54,051 nucleotides of DNA. Source: Alphaproteobacteria bacterium (GTDB taxonomy: Bacteria; Pseudomonadota; Alphaproteobacteria; UBA8366; GCA-2717185). The translations under genes were made by a program, and so were the position numbers. Positions 18,218 through 26,705 of this stretch are shown in pieces (position 1 is the stretch's first letter; each line of letters starts with the position of its first letter). The stretch covers positions 1 to 54,051 of the forward strand of contig JAPKDL010000011.1 of the NCBI GenBank assembly GCA_028822585.1, given 5' to 3'. The notes beneath the pieces were generated by a model. It saw only the letters and a program-made list of their open reading frames with translations. It was not told the origin of the DNA and ran no database searches.

Positions 18218-19580
18218 GAGCTACCTCCACCGTACTTTTGGTTTGCGGCGGCGCCATGTCGTCCCAACTCATTTCCTTCATGAATTGCGCCCAGCGGCGA
18301 TAGTAAATACGCGCATTGCCTTCGGAATAATTGCCGCTATCAACGGCACCGCGCAGACCTTCAACTGGCTGTTCCTTGCCCATGCCCAGTTGGTAATTAA
18401 ATCCATGACGCCGCGCGATGGCACCTTCACTGGCCGCCGTCACCGACGTCCAGTTTTCCATGTCATCGGACTCTGTCATGCCGCCGGGTCCAGAATAACG
18501 CATATAATAATGCCGCAGCATGTCCTTCACCGCCTTGGGCGCGTCCGCATCCACCAGATAAATCCGCCACATTTCCACTTCGGTTTCGCTGATGGGGTGG
18601 GCGAAGGCCAAGCTGCGGGGCTGGTCTGCGTGAAAAGACATGTTGGGAAATATCGTTCCGACGACCAAACCGACCCGCATCCGATCGCCAAGGCGCCGCT
18701 CGCGCGCTGTGCGGACTTGCTTGTAATAGGCGTCAATTTCTGGATCGCCATATTGGTCCGGAATGAACGGGCGCTCCTCATAGGAAGGCGGGAATCCCAA
18801 CCCACCATGTCCCAGGCCCTCAAACCCAATGGCGTGACGAAGCGGCAATGCGTCGCGCCGACTTTTGCCTGTGGCCATGCCTATTTCAGCCAAATTTGCA
18901 GATTGATGGCTGATCCCGTGGTAAAGATCGCCCGCAAAATTTTCCGATACGGTCTTCCAGTTGCAGCGAATACGCCATTTCTGCACCCCGCCCAACAACT
19001 CCGACCCACCAGGCGCGCCGTCCCGATGGTCCAGCGCCGTATCGAGATACAGTTTCATATCACCAAGGTAATCTTCAAACGCGGGCGCATCCGGGTCCCA
19101 GCTAGCCCAGATGGAGCCTTTGTAATTGATCACGTTCGGACAACGCGGCAACCCCCACTTCACACGGTCTAAATTCCCGGAATAGCCCGCTTCAAAGTGC
19201 GGGACGCCCACTAATTGACCCGGCACTTCGACCCGGTCCCGATTAGTGGAAAAACTCCAGCCATGATACGGGCAGGTAAACACGGCCTCATTACCCTGAT
19301 CATACCGGCAAACCTTCATGCCGCGATGCGGGCAAGAGTTCAAAAAAACCATGATTTCGTTTTGTTGGTTGCGGGTCAGGATGACGGAGTCCTTGCCCAT
19401 CCGCGATACGAAATAATCATCTGGGTCAGGGATTAACCCTTCATGGCCCACCAACAACCAGGCGCGCGTGAAAACCCGCTCCAACTCCGCATCAAAGACA
19501 TCCCGATTTACGAAAAGTTCCCGGCTGATAACGCCGCGATCGGTATCAACCATCCGGTCAATCTCGAAACGATCTGTCAT
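18207..19580 (-). CDS. Rieske aromatic-ring-hydroxylating dioxygenase alpha subunit
   Basis: 457 residues. The Rieske [2Fe-2S] ligands are Cys83-Pro-His85 and Cys103-x2-His106 (CPHRGMKVC and CPYHGW). The mononuclear iron site is in NFAGDLYHGISH: Asp218 as bridging residue with His221 and His225 as ligands, a three-residue His-His spacing like carbazole dioxygenase rather than the four of naphthalene dioxygenase. The family inserts O2 into aromatic rings or oxidises related substrates. It is preceded by AGGAATATCG and by the PhyH-type gene, 24 bases upstream, so 17678-21648 reads as one minus-strand operon. The substrate cannot be deduced. Confidence 0.93.
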   Translation of the reverse strand: MTDRFEIDRMVDTDRGVISRELFVNRDVFDAELERVFTRAWLLVGHEGLIPDPDDYFVSRMGKDSVILTRNQQNEIMVFLNSCPHRGMKVCRYDQGNEAVFTCPYHGWSFSTNRDRVEVPGQLVGVPHFEAGYSGNLDRVKWGLPRCPNVINYKGSIWASWDPDAPAFEDYLGDMKLYLDTALDHRDGAPGGSELLGGVQKWRIRCNWKTVSENFAGDLYHGISHQSANLAEIGMATGKSRRDALPLRHAIGFEGLGHGGLGFPPSYEERPFIPDQYGDPEIDAYYKQVRTARERRLGDRMRVGLVVGTIFPNMSFHADQPRSLAFAHPISETEVEMWRIYLVDADAPKAVKDMLRHYYMRYSGPGGMTESDDMENWTSVTAASEGAIARRHGFNYQLGMGKEQPVEGLRGAVDSGNYSEGNARIYYRRWAQFMKEMSWDDMAPPQTKSTVEVAHGD

Positions 19581-19604
19581 GAACGATATTCCTATTTGGC
19601 GGGC

Positions 19605-20453
19605 CTATTTAGCAGGCTGACCGCCATACACATCAGACGGCGTCAGTGGACTTCCCGCAAACACATTCTTCCCCGTTTCCTTGGTGGCGTTGCGCCAGGC
19701 CGCCAGTTCCTCCGGTCCAAATTCGACTTTTGGAGAGGGATCGAAATTCACGTGGTGATACTCGTCAACGCCGCGCACGAGCATCGCTGAATCGCGATGG
19801 GCGCGGATTTCTGTGTGGGTCGGCATCATTTCCACCAACAAAACTAGTCTGCGTTCATCCGTTGAGTTTACTGGAGAGCTATGAATGACACTTGCGTTAA
19901 ACAGGCTGATCTCACCCGCCTTCAATTCAAGGTCCACCGCTTTCGACTCGTCGAACCCGTCCGTAATATACTGACCCCGCGACAATATGCTGTCGGGATT
20001 TCCCGTGTCCATATGCGCCAGGGCGGTGGCTTTATGGGAACCGGGTATCACCTTCAAACAGCCATGCGCCACTGTGCAATCCGCCAGCGCTAACACGCCG
20101 ATCACCAGGATTGGCTTGATGGGGTTGGCCGCGCCGTCCTGATGCCAGCCCGCGAAAGTCTTCCCGTCCGGATTTTTGGTCCGAAACGCCATGCTGTAAC
20201 ATAGAATATTTGGCCCAATGAGATCTTCGTACACATCCAGGACATTTTCGTTTCGTGCAATTTCTTCAACCCAAGGGCACAGCAGATGCGACTTACTTTT
20301 CAGTTTCCGCACATCGTTCGGGTATTTACTCTCAAAGGACTCCAGGCGTCCGCGATAATAGTCAACTTCCGACAGTGAAAGAACGGACCCCGCGACAAGG
20401 AAACCTTGACTGTGGAAATTCTCAACTTGTTGCTCCGTGAAAATTTTCGGCAT
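19605..20453 (-). CDS. Phytanoyl-CoA dioxygenase (PhyH) family Fe(II)/2-oxoglutarate oxygenase
   Basis: 282 residues with the facial-triad motif WHQD (His104, Asp106) and the distal His191 in NASVIHSSPVNS, followed by Arg201/Arg202 to hold 2-oxoglutarate. The strand IPGSH before it is also typical. PhyH-family enzymes hydroxylate diverse small molecules; the human enzyme acts on phytanoyl-CoA but bacterial members vary widely. A strong GGGGGAGG ribosome site precedes the ATG. It sits between an enolase-superfamily gene and a Rieske oxygenase, implying sequential oxidation of one growth substrate, but this is inference. Confidence 0.9.
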   Translation of the reverse strand: MPKIFTEQQVENFHSQGFLVAGSVLSLSEVDYYRGRLESFESKYPNDVRKLKSKSHLLCPWVEEIARNENVLDVYEDLIGPNILCYSMAFRTKNPDGKTFAGWHQDGAANPIKPILVIGVLALADCTVAHGCLKVIPGSHKATALAHMDTGNPDSILSRGQYITDGFDESKAVDLELKAGEISLFNASVIHSSPVNSTDERRLVLLVEMMPTHTEIRAHRDSAMLVRGVDEYHHVNFDPSPKVEFGPEELAAWRNATKETGKNVFAGSPLTPSDVYGGQPAK

Positions 20454-20478
20454 TATCGCCTCCCCCTCGAAATTAAAT

Positions 20479-21648
20479 TCAGTTTTTTACACGGTATTTT
20501 TCAACGAATTCTTCATCCACTGTAACGCCAAGCCCAGGCCGGTCGGGAATTTCCAAATGACCATCCACAACCGTGAAATCCTCAACCACCAATTCGTGCA
20601 GCATGGGGTTTGCGCCCAGCGAATATTCAACAATAAACCCAGTCGAAGCCACCGAAAGCACATGCAACCCAGATGCAAAGGTCAGCGCCCCACCCCACAA
20701 ATGTGGAGCAAAGCGTAGCTGAAAAGCACTGGCGATGGCTTCAATACGCATGGCTTCGGTCACGCCGCCACAGATTGATAAATCCGGTTGGAAGATATCG
20801 CAGGCGCGCAATTCCGCCAAATCGCGAAACGCGAACCGGGTGAATTCGCTTTCCCCCGTCGAAATAGGCACATCGCTGGACGCGCGCACTTCCGCCATGC
20901 CGCGTTTATCGTCGGCGACGACAGGTTCTTCCAGCCAGCCGATATTACAATCCGCTACTTCGCGGCAAAACCGCTTCGCCTCGGCAACGCTGAAGGTGCC
21001 GTGGGCGTCGCACATGATATCGATATCAGGCGCCAAACCCGCCCGCGCCGCCTTCACCCGCTCAACCGAATGGGCGAGCGTGCCGTCGCCCGCGCCAACG
21101 CGCATCTTCACCGCTTTGAAATTACCGCGATCAATGAAGGACTGAAGTTCTTCAACGATTCCCGCCGTCGGTGCCCAGCCGCCTGACGCATAGGCGGGAT
21201 AACTGACTTTGCGCCGCCCCCCCAGCAGGCGCCAGACCGGTTCACCCAGCGATTTTCCCAGAATATCCCACAACGCCATGTCGATGCCGCTGATCGCGGA
21301 AATTAAATGACCCCGTCGTCCAAGCACGGGGAAGACGCGGCCTCGGTCAATAGCGAAATGCGCCCGGCTGCCATTGTACATCACATCCCATAGTCGGGAG
21401 ATATCCCGTGCGTCCTCGCCAACCAAAAGAAGGCTAAGCTCTTCGTTGATCAGCGCGTCGAGCCCCGCGTTCTTACCTGTGGACCCAACCTCAGCTTTTG
21501 CTTCGCCGTATCCAACCAATCCGCCTTCAGTTTCTATTCGCACCAATGTGCTGTCAAAAGACCGCGTGGCGCCGAAATCCGACGTGTGTTGCTGCTTTTC
21601 CGGAATTGGCACGTGCAGCCAAGATGCGGTAACGGATTTAATCTTCAT
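20479..21648 (-). CDS. Enolase-superfamily enzyme of the mandelate racemase group (probable acid-sugar dehydratase)
   Basis: 389 residues with a complete mandelate-racemase-type active site. Metal ligands are Asp214 (CDAHG), Glu240 (WLEE) and Glu266 (STGES), and the catalytic dyad is Asp289 (QPDLS) and His316 (APHLW). The 26-, 26- and 27-residue spacings match those of Pseudomonas mandelate racemase (195/221/247 and 270/297). The KxK motif reads Lys181-Met-Arg183, so the second lysine is Arg, which suggests dehydration of a sugar acid with one stereochemistry rather than racemisation. It is the first gene of the minus-strand PhyH-Rieske operon. The substrate is unknown; galactonate/gluconate-type or aryl acids are possible. 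Confidence 0.9.
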   Translation of the reverse strand: MKIKSVTASWLHVPIPEKQQHTSDFGATRSFDSTLVRIETEGGLVGYGEAKAEVGSTGKNAGLDALINEELSLLLVGEDARDISRLWDVMYNGSRAHFAIDRGRVFPVLGRRGHLISAISGIDMALWDILGKSLGEPVWRLLGGRRKVSYPAYASGGWAPTAGIVEELQSFIDRGNFKAVKMRVGAGDGTLAHSVERVKAARAGLAPDIDIMCDAHGTFSVAEAKRFCREVADCNIGWLEEPVVADDKRGMAEVRASSDVPISTGESEFTRFAFRDLAELRACDIFQPDLSICGGVTEAMRIEAIASAFQLRFAPHLWGGALTFASGLHVLSVASTGFIVEYSLGANPMLHELVVEDFTVVDGHLEIPDRPGLGVTVDEEFVEKYRVKN

Positions 21649-21890
21649 AAATTACGGTTCCTAATTATTGGCACCACACTACGATTGCCGATTATTTGCT
21701 TATGGAACGATAGCGATCCAACGAAGGCCCTGCAAAATTATTTTCAGCCCTTGACGCCAAAACGTACGGAATATGGCGCCTTCATCACAAAAATTTCACC
21801 AAACCACCTTAGTTCGACAAACAACCACCCCAATCAACAGGTCTCCTTACAGCAATCAATATTTTGCGATAACAAGTCCTGGAGATCGAC

Positions 21891-22157
21891 ATGACCGCCG
21901 ACACGCACCTCGCCCCAAAATTAATTTCGACTGCAATAATTTTGATTACCCTCTCCACCGGGGCCAGGGCGGCGTCCCCACCAAGGCCAGCGGTGCCGGA
22001 GACACCCGGCTTATCGTCTCTCAACGACGTGACCCGCGGCATGCTCTTATTTCGAACGATAACGCCTGGGTGCTATGCGCCAGGGCCCATCATCGCTACC
22101 GAAGTCGACGTGCAGGTAAGCGGCACTCCCGTTCCGCGATGCGGATTTAACCCATAA
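21891..22157 (+). pseudogene. N-terminal remnant of a marine proteobacterial sortase target (VIT-type) protein
   Basis: An 88-residue frame with a good ribosome site (CCTGGAGATCGAC) and a signal-peptide-like start (LISTAIILITLSTGARA). It is followed by SLNDVTRGMLLFRT and the IIATEVDVQVSG strand. These match what I know of the N-terminus of the TIGR03788 'marine proteobacterial sortase target protein' family, where the mature protein opens with a 'GxLLFRTxxPGxYxxAPxLxTDVxxxVSG' segment and continues into a VIT domain and a VWA domain for several hundred residues. Here the frame degenerates just after VSG (TPVPRCGFNP, then stop) and no later part exists in any frame downstream. It is a stump left by a large deletion. 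No sortase gene is in the window. The assignment rests on pattern memory. Confidence 0.5.
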
Positions 22158-22371
22158 GCGTGGGACGACACAACATTAGACTGCGCGCCACGCCAACCCG
22201 AAATATGACGGAGATTAGGGTCATAACTACAATTACAGAAACCGCGAACGCCATAATCAAGTGCTCTCTATAAGCATCTTACGTTATGGGCTTAAAGTTA
22301 GATAACCTGAAACAGTATCCCATAAAGGCACCAATCTCGCCGTCGCAAACAAGTTAATGCCGAACCGGCAA

Positions 22372-22399
22372 TTGTCGTAATGGCGCGAGCGTGTATAAG
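22372..22399 (+). promoter_or_regulatory. Candidate sigma-70-like promoter for the SDR gene
   Basis: TTGTCG and TATAAG are separated by 16 bases, about 40 bases before the SDR start at 22438. The -35 element matches the alphaproteobacterial TTG preference. It is the only such pair seen in the spacer; there is no experimental support. Confidence 0.3.
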
Positions 22400-22437
22400 T
22401 CTTTCAATAGACACATTTCACCTGGAAGGGAATTCGA

Positions 22438-23337
22438 ATGACACTCTTATGCGAAGGCCGAGTTGCAATCGTCACCGGCGCCGCACGCGGCGTTGGACGC
22501 GAACATGCGTTGTTGTTGGCAAAACATGGTGCAAAGGTCGTGGTCAACGATCTTGGCGGCGCCGTCGACGGCACAGGTGCCGACACATCACCAGCGCAAC
22601 AAGTTGCTGATGAAATTAAGGCGATGGGCGGCGAAGCCGTCGTCAACGGCGACGATGTCGGCAGCTTTGACGGTGCCAAGGCGATGATCGATCAAGCCAT
22701 CAATACGTTTGGAGATCTTAATATTCTGGTCAACAACGCGGGCATCCTGCGCGACCGGATGTTGGTCAACATGACCGAAGAAGAATGGGATTCGGTCATT
22801 CACGTTCATCTGAAAGGCACCTTTGCGCCAACCCGTCACGCCGCCGCATATTGGCGTGCGATGTCGAAGCAAAACGATGGCCCCGTTTATGGTCGGGTCA
22901 TCAACACCAGCTCGACATCGGGTATTTATGGCAATGTTGGACAGAGCAACTATGGCGCCGCTAAAGCGGGAATCGCCGCGTTCACGATTATCGCCGCACG
23001 CGAATTGAGCAGGATTGGCGTCACCGTCAACGCCATTTCTCCGAGCGCTTATACACGCATGACAGATTATCTGCGCGAATACACCGAAGAAGAAAAAGAA
23101 ACCCGCGATCCGCGCTGGGTCTCCCCAACCGTCGTGTACCTCGCCAGTGAGGACGCGGGCGATATTTCCGGCCGCATCATTCAATCCGGTGCCGGCATGG
23201 TTGCGGTTTGCGAAGGTTGGCGTCGCGGCGCAGAGGTCGAGGCAATGGATGACCCCGTCGCACTTGGCCCTAAAATTCGCGAAATGGTCGCCAATGTCCG
23301 TAAGAATTCAGGCATGGACGGCCACGAACTCGACTAA
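22438..23337 (+). CDS. Short-chain dehydrogenase/reductase of the multifunctional beta-oxidation (MFE-2-like) type
   Basis: 299 residues with the Rossmann motif TGAARGVGREHA, the NNAG strand and the catalytic Ser159, Tyr172 and Lys176 (NYGAAKAG). The long insertion VVVNDLGGAVDGTG near residue 40 is characteristic of 3-hydroxyacyl-CoA dehydrogenase SDRs related to the peroxisomal multifunctional enzyme, so an acyl-CoA-linked hydroxy/keto oxidation is likely. The ribosome site is GGAAGGG. It is followed by a perfect intrinsic terminator at 23353 and then by a cupin and an acyl-CoA dehydrogenase, consistent with a short fatty-acid-like breakdown set. Confidence 0.9.
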   Translation: MTLLCEGRVAIVTGAARGVGREHALLLAKHGAKVVVNDLGGAVDGTGADTSPAQQVADEIKAMGGEAVVNGDDVGSFDGAKAMIDQAINTFGDLNILVNNAGILRDRMLVNMTEEEWDSVIHVHLKGTFAPTRHAAAYWRAMSKQNDGPVYGRVINTSSTSGIYGNVGQSNYGAAKAGIAAFTIIAARELSRIGVTVNAISPSAYTRMTDYLREYTEEEKETRDPRWVSPTVVYLASEDAGDISGRIIQSGAGMVAVCEGWRRGAEVEAMDDPVALGPKIREMVANVRKNSGMDGHELD

Positions 23338-23352
23338 GGGTCGATATTACGC

Positions 23353-23405
23353 TTCGGGTGGCGCAGGAGTATCAAATCTGCACCACCCGAAATTTTCTTT
23401 CTTTA
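23353..23405 (+). terminator. Rho-independent terminator after the SDR gene
   Basis: TTCGGGTGG pairs perfectly with CCACCCGAA, with extra inner pairing (GCAG/CTGC) around an 11-base loop, and is followed by ATTTTCTTTCTTT. It lies 15 bases after the SDR stop, so the cupin gene downstream must have its own promoter or depend on readthrough. Confidence 0.85.
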
Positions 23406-23489
23406 ACTTAAACACAAGACCATCCCTATTGGATGCGGGTCGCCGCCGTCGTAGACTAGCGGACGGATCTGATGAAAATGGAGGGTGCT

Positions 23490-23834
23490 ATGGAAGCAAT
23501 CGCATACGAAGCAGCGGAAATTGAAGGTCGTGAGACGGTCATGGAAGGCGCCGACATGCGCGTGAGAGTCCTCACTTTGGCTGAATCCGAGTGTATTCCG
23601 TGGCATTATCACAATAACATAACCGACTCCTTCGTCTGTCTGGAAGGGCCGATGATCGTAGAGACGCGCGCGCCGCGCGCTGAATATGTGCTGCAACCAG
23701 GTGAACGTTGTGAAGTCCCGCCAAAGGTCGCGCATTATGTGCATGGTTTGAATGACGGCGCTTTTAAATTCCTGATTGTCCAGGGCGTTGGTGTATATGA
23801 CAACATCCCCGTCGGCGGCAAACCACGCGCCTGA
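23490..23834 (+). CDS. Small cupin-domain protein
   Basis: 114 residues from the ATG at 23490, chosen because GGAGGG lies just upstream; in-frame ATGs at 23472 and 23478 are alternatives. One cupin barrel is visible with motif 1 as PWHYHNNITDSFVCLEG (His pair plus an acidic/Asp position) and motif 2 as PPKVAHYVHGLND. Three histidines are therefore placed to bind a metal. Single-domain cupins of this type may be dioxygenases, isomerases or sensors; no reaction can be named. It lies 25 bases before the acyl-CoA dehydrogenase and is probably co-transcribed with it. Confidence 0.82.
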   Translation: MEAIAYEAAEIEGRETVMEGADMRVRVLTLAESECIPWHYHNNITDSFVCLEGPMIVETRAPRAEYVLQPGERCEVPPKVAHYVHGLNDGAFKFLIVQGVGVYDNIPVGGKPRA

Positions 23835-23859
23835 TTGTTTCGCACAGCGAGGACACGAC

Positions 23860-25089
23860 ATGGATTTCGCCGATACTCCCACCGAAGCTGAATTTCGTGC
23901 CGAAGTGCGCGCCTGGCTCACCGCCAATGCCGAACGCCGTGAACCAGGCATGGTCTTCAAGTCCAAATATGGCTCCGATGATCTCGTCGATCAGGCCAAA
24001 GTATGGCAGGCAAAGAAACATGAAGCCGGGTTTTCAGGCATCACCATGCCGAAAAAATTTGGAGGCCGCGGCGGTAGTGCCATGGAACAGGTGATCTACA
24101 ACCAGGAAGAAGCTGAATTCGTCGCCCCACGCGGGGTCTATGAAATCGGACTGGGCATGTGCATCCCGACCATGTTGACCTACGCCACCAAAGCGCAAAA
24201 GAGCCGTTATGCACCACCCGCGCTAAAGGGCGAAGAAATTTGGTGCCAGTTGTTTTCTGAACCCTCGGCAGGATCAGACGTGGCTGGCCTGCGCACCCGT
24301 TCCACCCGCGACGGCGATGATTGGGTTATCAACGGCCAGAAAATATGGACATCGGGCGCGCATTTCTGCGACTACGGCATCATCGTCACCCGTAGCGACC
24401 CCAACGCGCCCAAGCATAAAGGTCTGACGTTTTTTTTCCTCGATATGAAATCACCGGGTATCGAGGTCAAGCGCATTAAACAAATTTCCGGCACATCCAA
24501 TTTCAACGAAGTCTTTTTCACCGATGTCCGCGTGCCAGATTCGCAAAGGCTTGGTAAAGTCGGCGAAGGTTGGCGGGTGTCGATCACAACCTTGATGAAC
24601 GAACGGCTCGCGGTTGGCCAGGTTCCCGCGCCGGATTTTGACGAAATATTTCAACTCTCGAGAACCTTGGAGCTGGAAGACGGCCCCGCCATCAACAACG
24701 CGCAGGTGCGGGAAAATCTGGCGAAATGGTATGTCGAAATGCAAGGTCTAAAACTAACTAAGTTCCGCACCATCTCCGCCTTGTCCCAGGGCGAAACACC
24801 TGGCCCAGAATCGTCCATCACCAAAGTCGTCAGCGCTAGCAAGCGCCAGGAAATTGCTATGTTCGGCGTCGATTTGATGGAATCAGGTGGTGTGATAATT
24901 GACGACGCGATGCAGCCCATGCAGGGCATGTTTCAAGAAGCCGCCCTATCGTCAGCGGGCAGCCGCATCGCAGGCGGCACCGACGAAATTTTACGAAACA
25001 TTATCGCCGAACGCGTGCTTGGCTTGCCGCAGGACATTCGTGTCGACAAGGAAGTCGCGTTTAGCGATGTGCCAACGGGCGAAAGCTAA
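23860..25089 (+). CDS. Acyl-CoA dehydrogenase family protein
   Basis: 409 residues from the ATG at 23860 (GCGAGGACACGAC upstream); a longer frame from 23776 overlaps the cupin gene and is rejected. Family blocks are the FAD-contact stretch CQLFSEPSAGSDVAGL, IWTSGAHFCDYG, and the C-terminal GGTDEILRNIIAERVLGLP. The position of the usual catalytic glutamate next to GGT is Gly here (AGGTDE), as in a large FadE-like subgroup whose base lies elsewhere or which acts on unusual CoA esters. The flavin passes electrons to ETF. Its stop overlaps the stop of the convergent M81 gene by 4 bases. The substrate is unknown. Confidence 0.92.
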   Translation: MDFADTPTEAEFRAEVRAWLTANAERREPGMVFKSKYGSDDLVDQAKVWQAKKHEAGFSGITMPKKFGGRGGSAMEQVIYNQEEAEFVAPRGVYEIGLGMCIPTMLTYATKAQKSRYAPPALKGEEIWCQLFSEPSAGSDVAGLRTRSTRDGDDWVINGQKIWTSGAHFCDYGIIVTRSDPNAPKHKGLTFFFLDMKSPGIEVKRIKQISGTSNFNEVFFTDVRVPDSQRLGKVGEGWRVSITTLMNERLAVGQVPAPDFDEIFQLSRTLELEDGPAINNAQVRENLAKWYVEMQGLKLTKFRTISALSQGETPGPESSITKVVSASKRQEIAMFGVDLMESGGVIIDDAMQPMQGMFQEAALSSAGSRIAGGTDEILRNIIAERVLGLPQDIRVDKEVAFSDVPTGES

Positions 25090-26591
25090 AGCGGCCCCTG
25101 CCAGACCCGGCCCAGCGGATTGAGCCGTATGCCTTTGCGCAATCGCGACCACGGTAAATCAGCAGGGTCAGCAATCATAGGACCGGGCGCAGCGCAGACC
25201 AAAATTTCTTCGGCGATGGGCGCAAAGTCTGCGCGAAAATGGACCGAACTTTTGTTGACCAGGATATTTTCGGTCGTTGGTTCAATTCCGACAAAGCGAT
25301 ACATCGCCTGATCCGCTAGTTGCACCTTGTTACACGCCAGCACGACCCGCGTCCCACCAATTTTTATACACGCCGACGGCCCTAAATTGAACGTCGCGCC
25401 CTTGTAAAAGGGGCCTGTCGCATCGAAGCGACCGTCATGCAACATCTCGACGGTGAAATTTTCCTCGAACGGCTCATCGCCTTCAATCCCGGAATGTCCG
25501 CCAAAGCTTAAATTCACCTCCGCACCGACACCCGCGCGATGCACAATCTCCGCCGCTGTCGGGTCCGCCATCAGACCCAGCGACGCCTGTTCCGCCCGAT
25601 TCTCCACCAAAGCCCGGAGCATACCTGCGGTATTGGAATCACCGCCGGCACCAGGGTTATCCTGGGTATCAGCAATGACAACCGGTCGGGTCGCGATTTC
25701 AGCAAGCCGCATCGCTTCTAAAACACCGCTTTCGGGATCATAAATGCGTCCTGCGAAGGCGCTTTCCGATCCATTAACATCTTCCGCCAGACGCCTACAC
25801 GCTGTTTGCGCCGCCTCTTCGCTCCATCCATACGCAAAAACCGACGGCCCGCAGTGATGGATATCGGCGGCAGGGAACCCGGGGGTAAACGACGTGTGCA
25901 GCACTTCACCCGACTCCATATCGGCCAATCGTTCATAGAGCCCTTGGGCCGGTTGCATCATCGTGCATTGCCAGTTCAGGGGGATCAGGAAGGGTATTTG
26001 CTGGAACGCCTTGGCGGGCTTTTTTCCTCGCCGAAAGATTTCATCCAACAGACGGGCGGTCCGCGCGCCGGTGTCAGCCATATCGACATGAGGATAAGTG
26101 CGATAGGCGACCAGAAGATCAGCGTTGGCAATCATTTCCGGCGTTGTATTGGAATGCAGGTCAAGGCTGGCTACCAGTAATTTTTCCGGCCCAATGAGGT
26201 CTCGCACCCGGCGCAGTAATTCGCCTTCGCCATCCTCCAAATGTTCCGTCACCATCGCGCCATGCAGGCAGAGATAAACTGCGTCGTAAACAGGCGCTGA
26301 TTTAAGCCCTTCAAGGATGAGCGCACTGATATGTTCGAAGGCGTTTTCTGTTACGACATCGGACGGTGCCGCCGCCCCCCAAGTTAGCGCATAAACATGG
26401 TGGTCAAGCGCTTCAACCTGTTCGACAAACCCGGCAATTGGTAGGTTTTTGCCTTTGGATCGTGGAAACAAATCTGGCCCCGTGGTGAGCGGCGGTCGGC
26501 TGCCGCCGGTCATGAACGCCCGAAGATCGGCCTTGGTGGGCGCGAAGGTATTGGTTTCGTGTTGAATCCCGCCGACCGCAATTACCGCCAT
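25086..26591 (-). CDS. M81 family metallopeptidase (MlrC/microcystinase C-like)
   Basis: 501 residues, the usual size of the two-domain M81 family. The start GGIQHETNTFAPTKADLRAF, a central SLDLHSNTTPEMIANAD and the C-terminal DTQDNPGAGGDSNTAGML are the most diagnostic blocks. Sphingomonad MlrC hydrolyses linearised microcystin fragments including the Adda-containing tetrapeptide, but most relatives have unknown amide substrates. An ideal AGAAGGAG ribosome site precedes the ATG. It is divergent (114 bases) from two gamma-glutamyltransferase-like genes, implying shared control and a peptide-like or N-acyl substrate. Confidence 0.92.
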   Translation of the reverse strand: MAVIAVGGIQHETNTFAPTKADLRAFMTGGSRPPLTTGPDLFPRSKGKNLPIAGFVEQVEALDHHVYALTWGAAAPSDVVTENAFEHISALILEGLKSAPVYDAVYLCLHGAMVTEHLEDGEGELLRRVRDLIGPEKLLVASLDLHSNTTPEMIANADLLVAYRTYPHVDMADTGARTARLLDEIFRRGKKPAKAFQQIPFLIPLNWQCTMMQPAQGLYERLADMESGEVLHTSFTPGFPAADIHHCGPSVFAYGWSEEAAQTACRRLAEDVNGSESAFAGRIYDPESGVLEAMRLAEIATRPVVIADTQDNPGAGGDSNTAGMLRALVENRAEQASLGLMADPTAAEIVHRAGVGAEVNLSFGGHSGIEGDEPFEENFTVEMLHDGRFDATGPFYKGATFNLGPSACIKIGGTRVVLACNKVQLADQAMYRFVGIEPTTENILVNKSSVHFRADFAPIAEEILVCAAPGPMIADPADLPWSRLRKGIRLNPLGRVWQGPL

Positions 26592-26705
26592 GAGTATCTC
26601 CTTCTGAGGACAAAACGCATTGGTGCTACCGAATATGTTCGGGCATGATACAGCATGTGAAGAAGTTTTCAGCGTAAAATCGTGTTTGTTAGTAGAGGTT
26701 TTTGA

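Noticed and set aside
18216-19172. Plus-strand ORF of 318 codons opposite the Rieske alpha subunit
   Set aside because: Shadow frame; the minus strand has intact Rieske and iron ligands.
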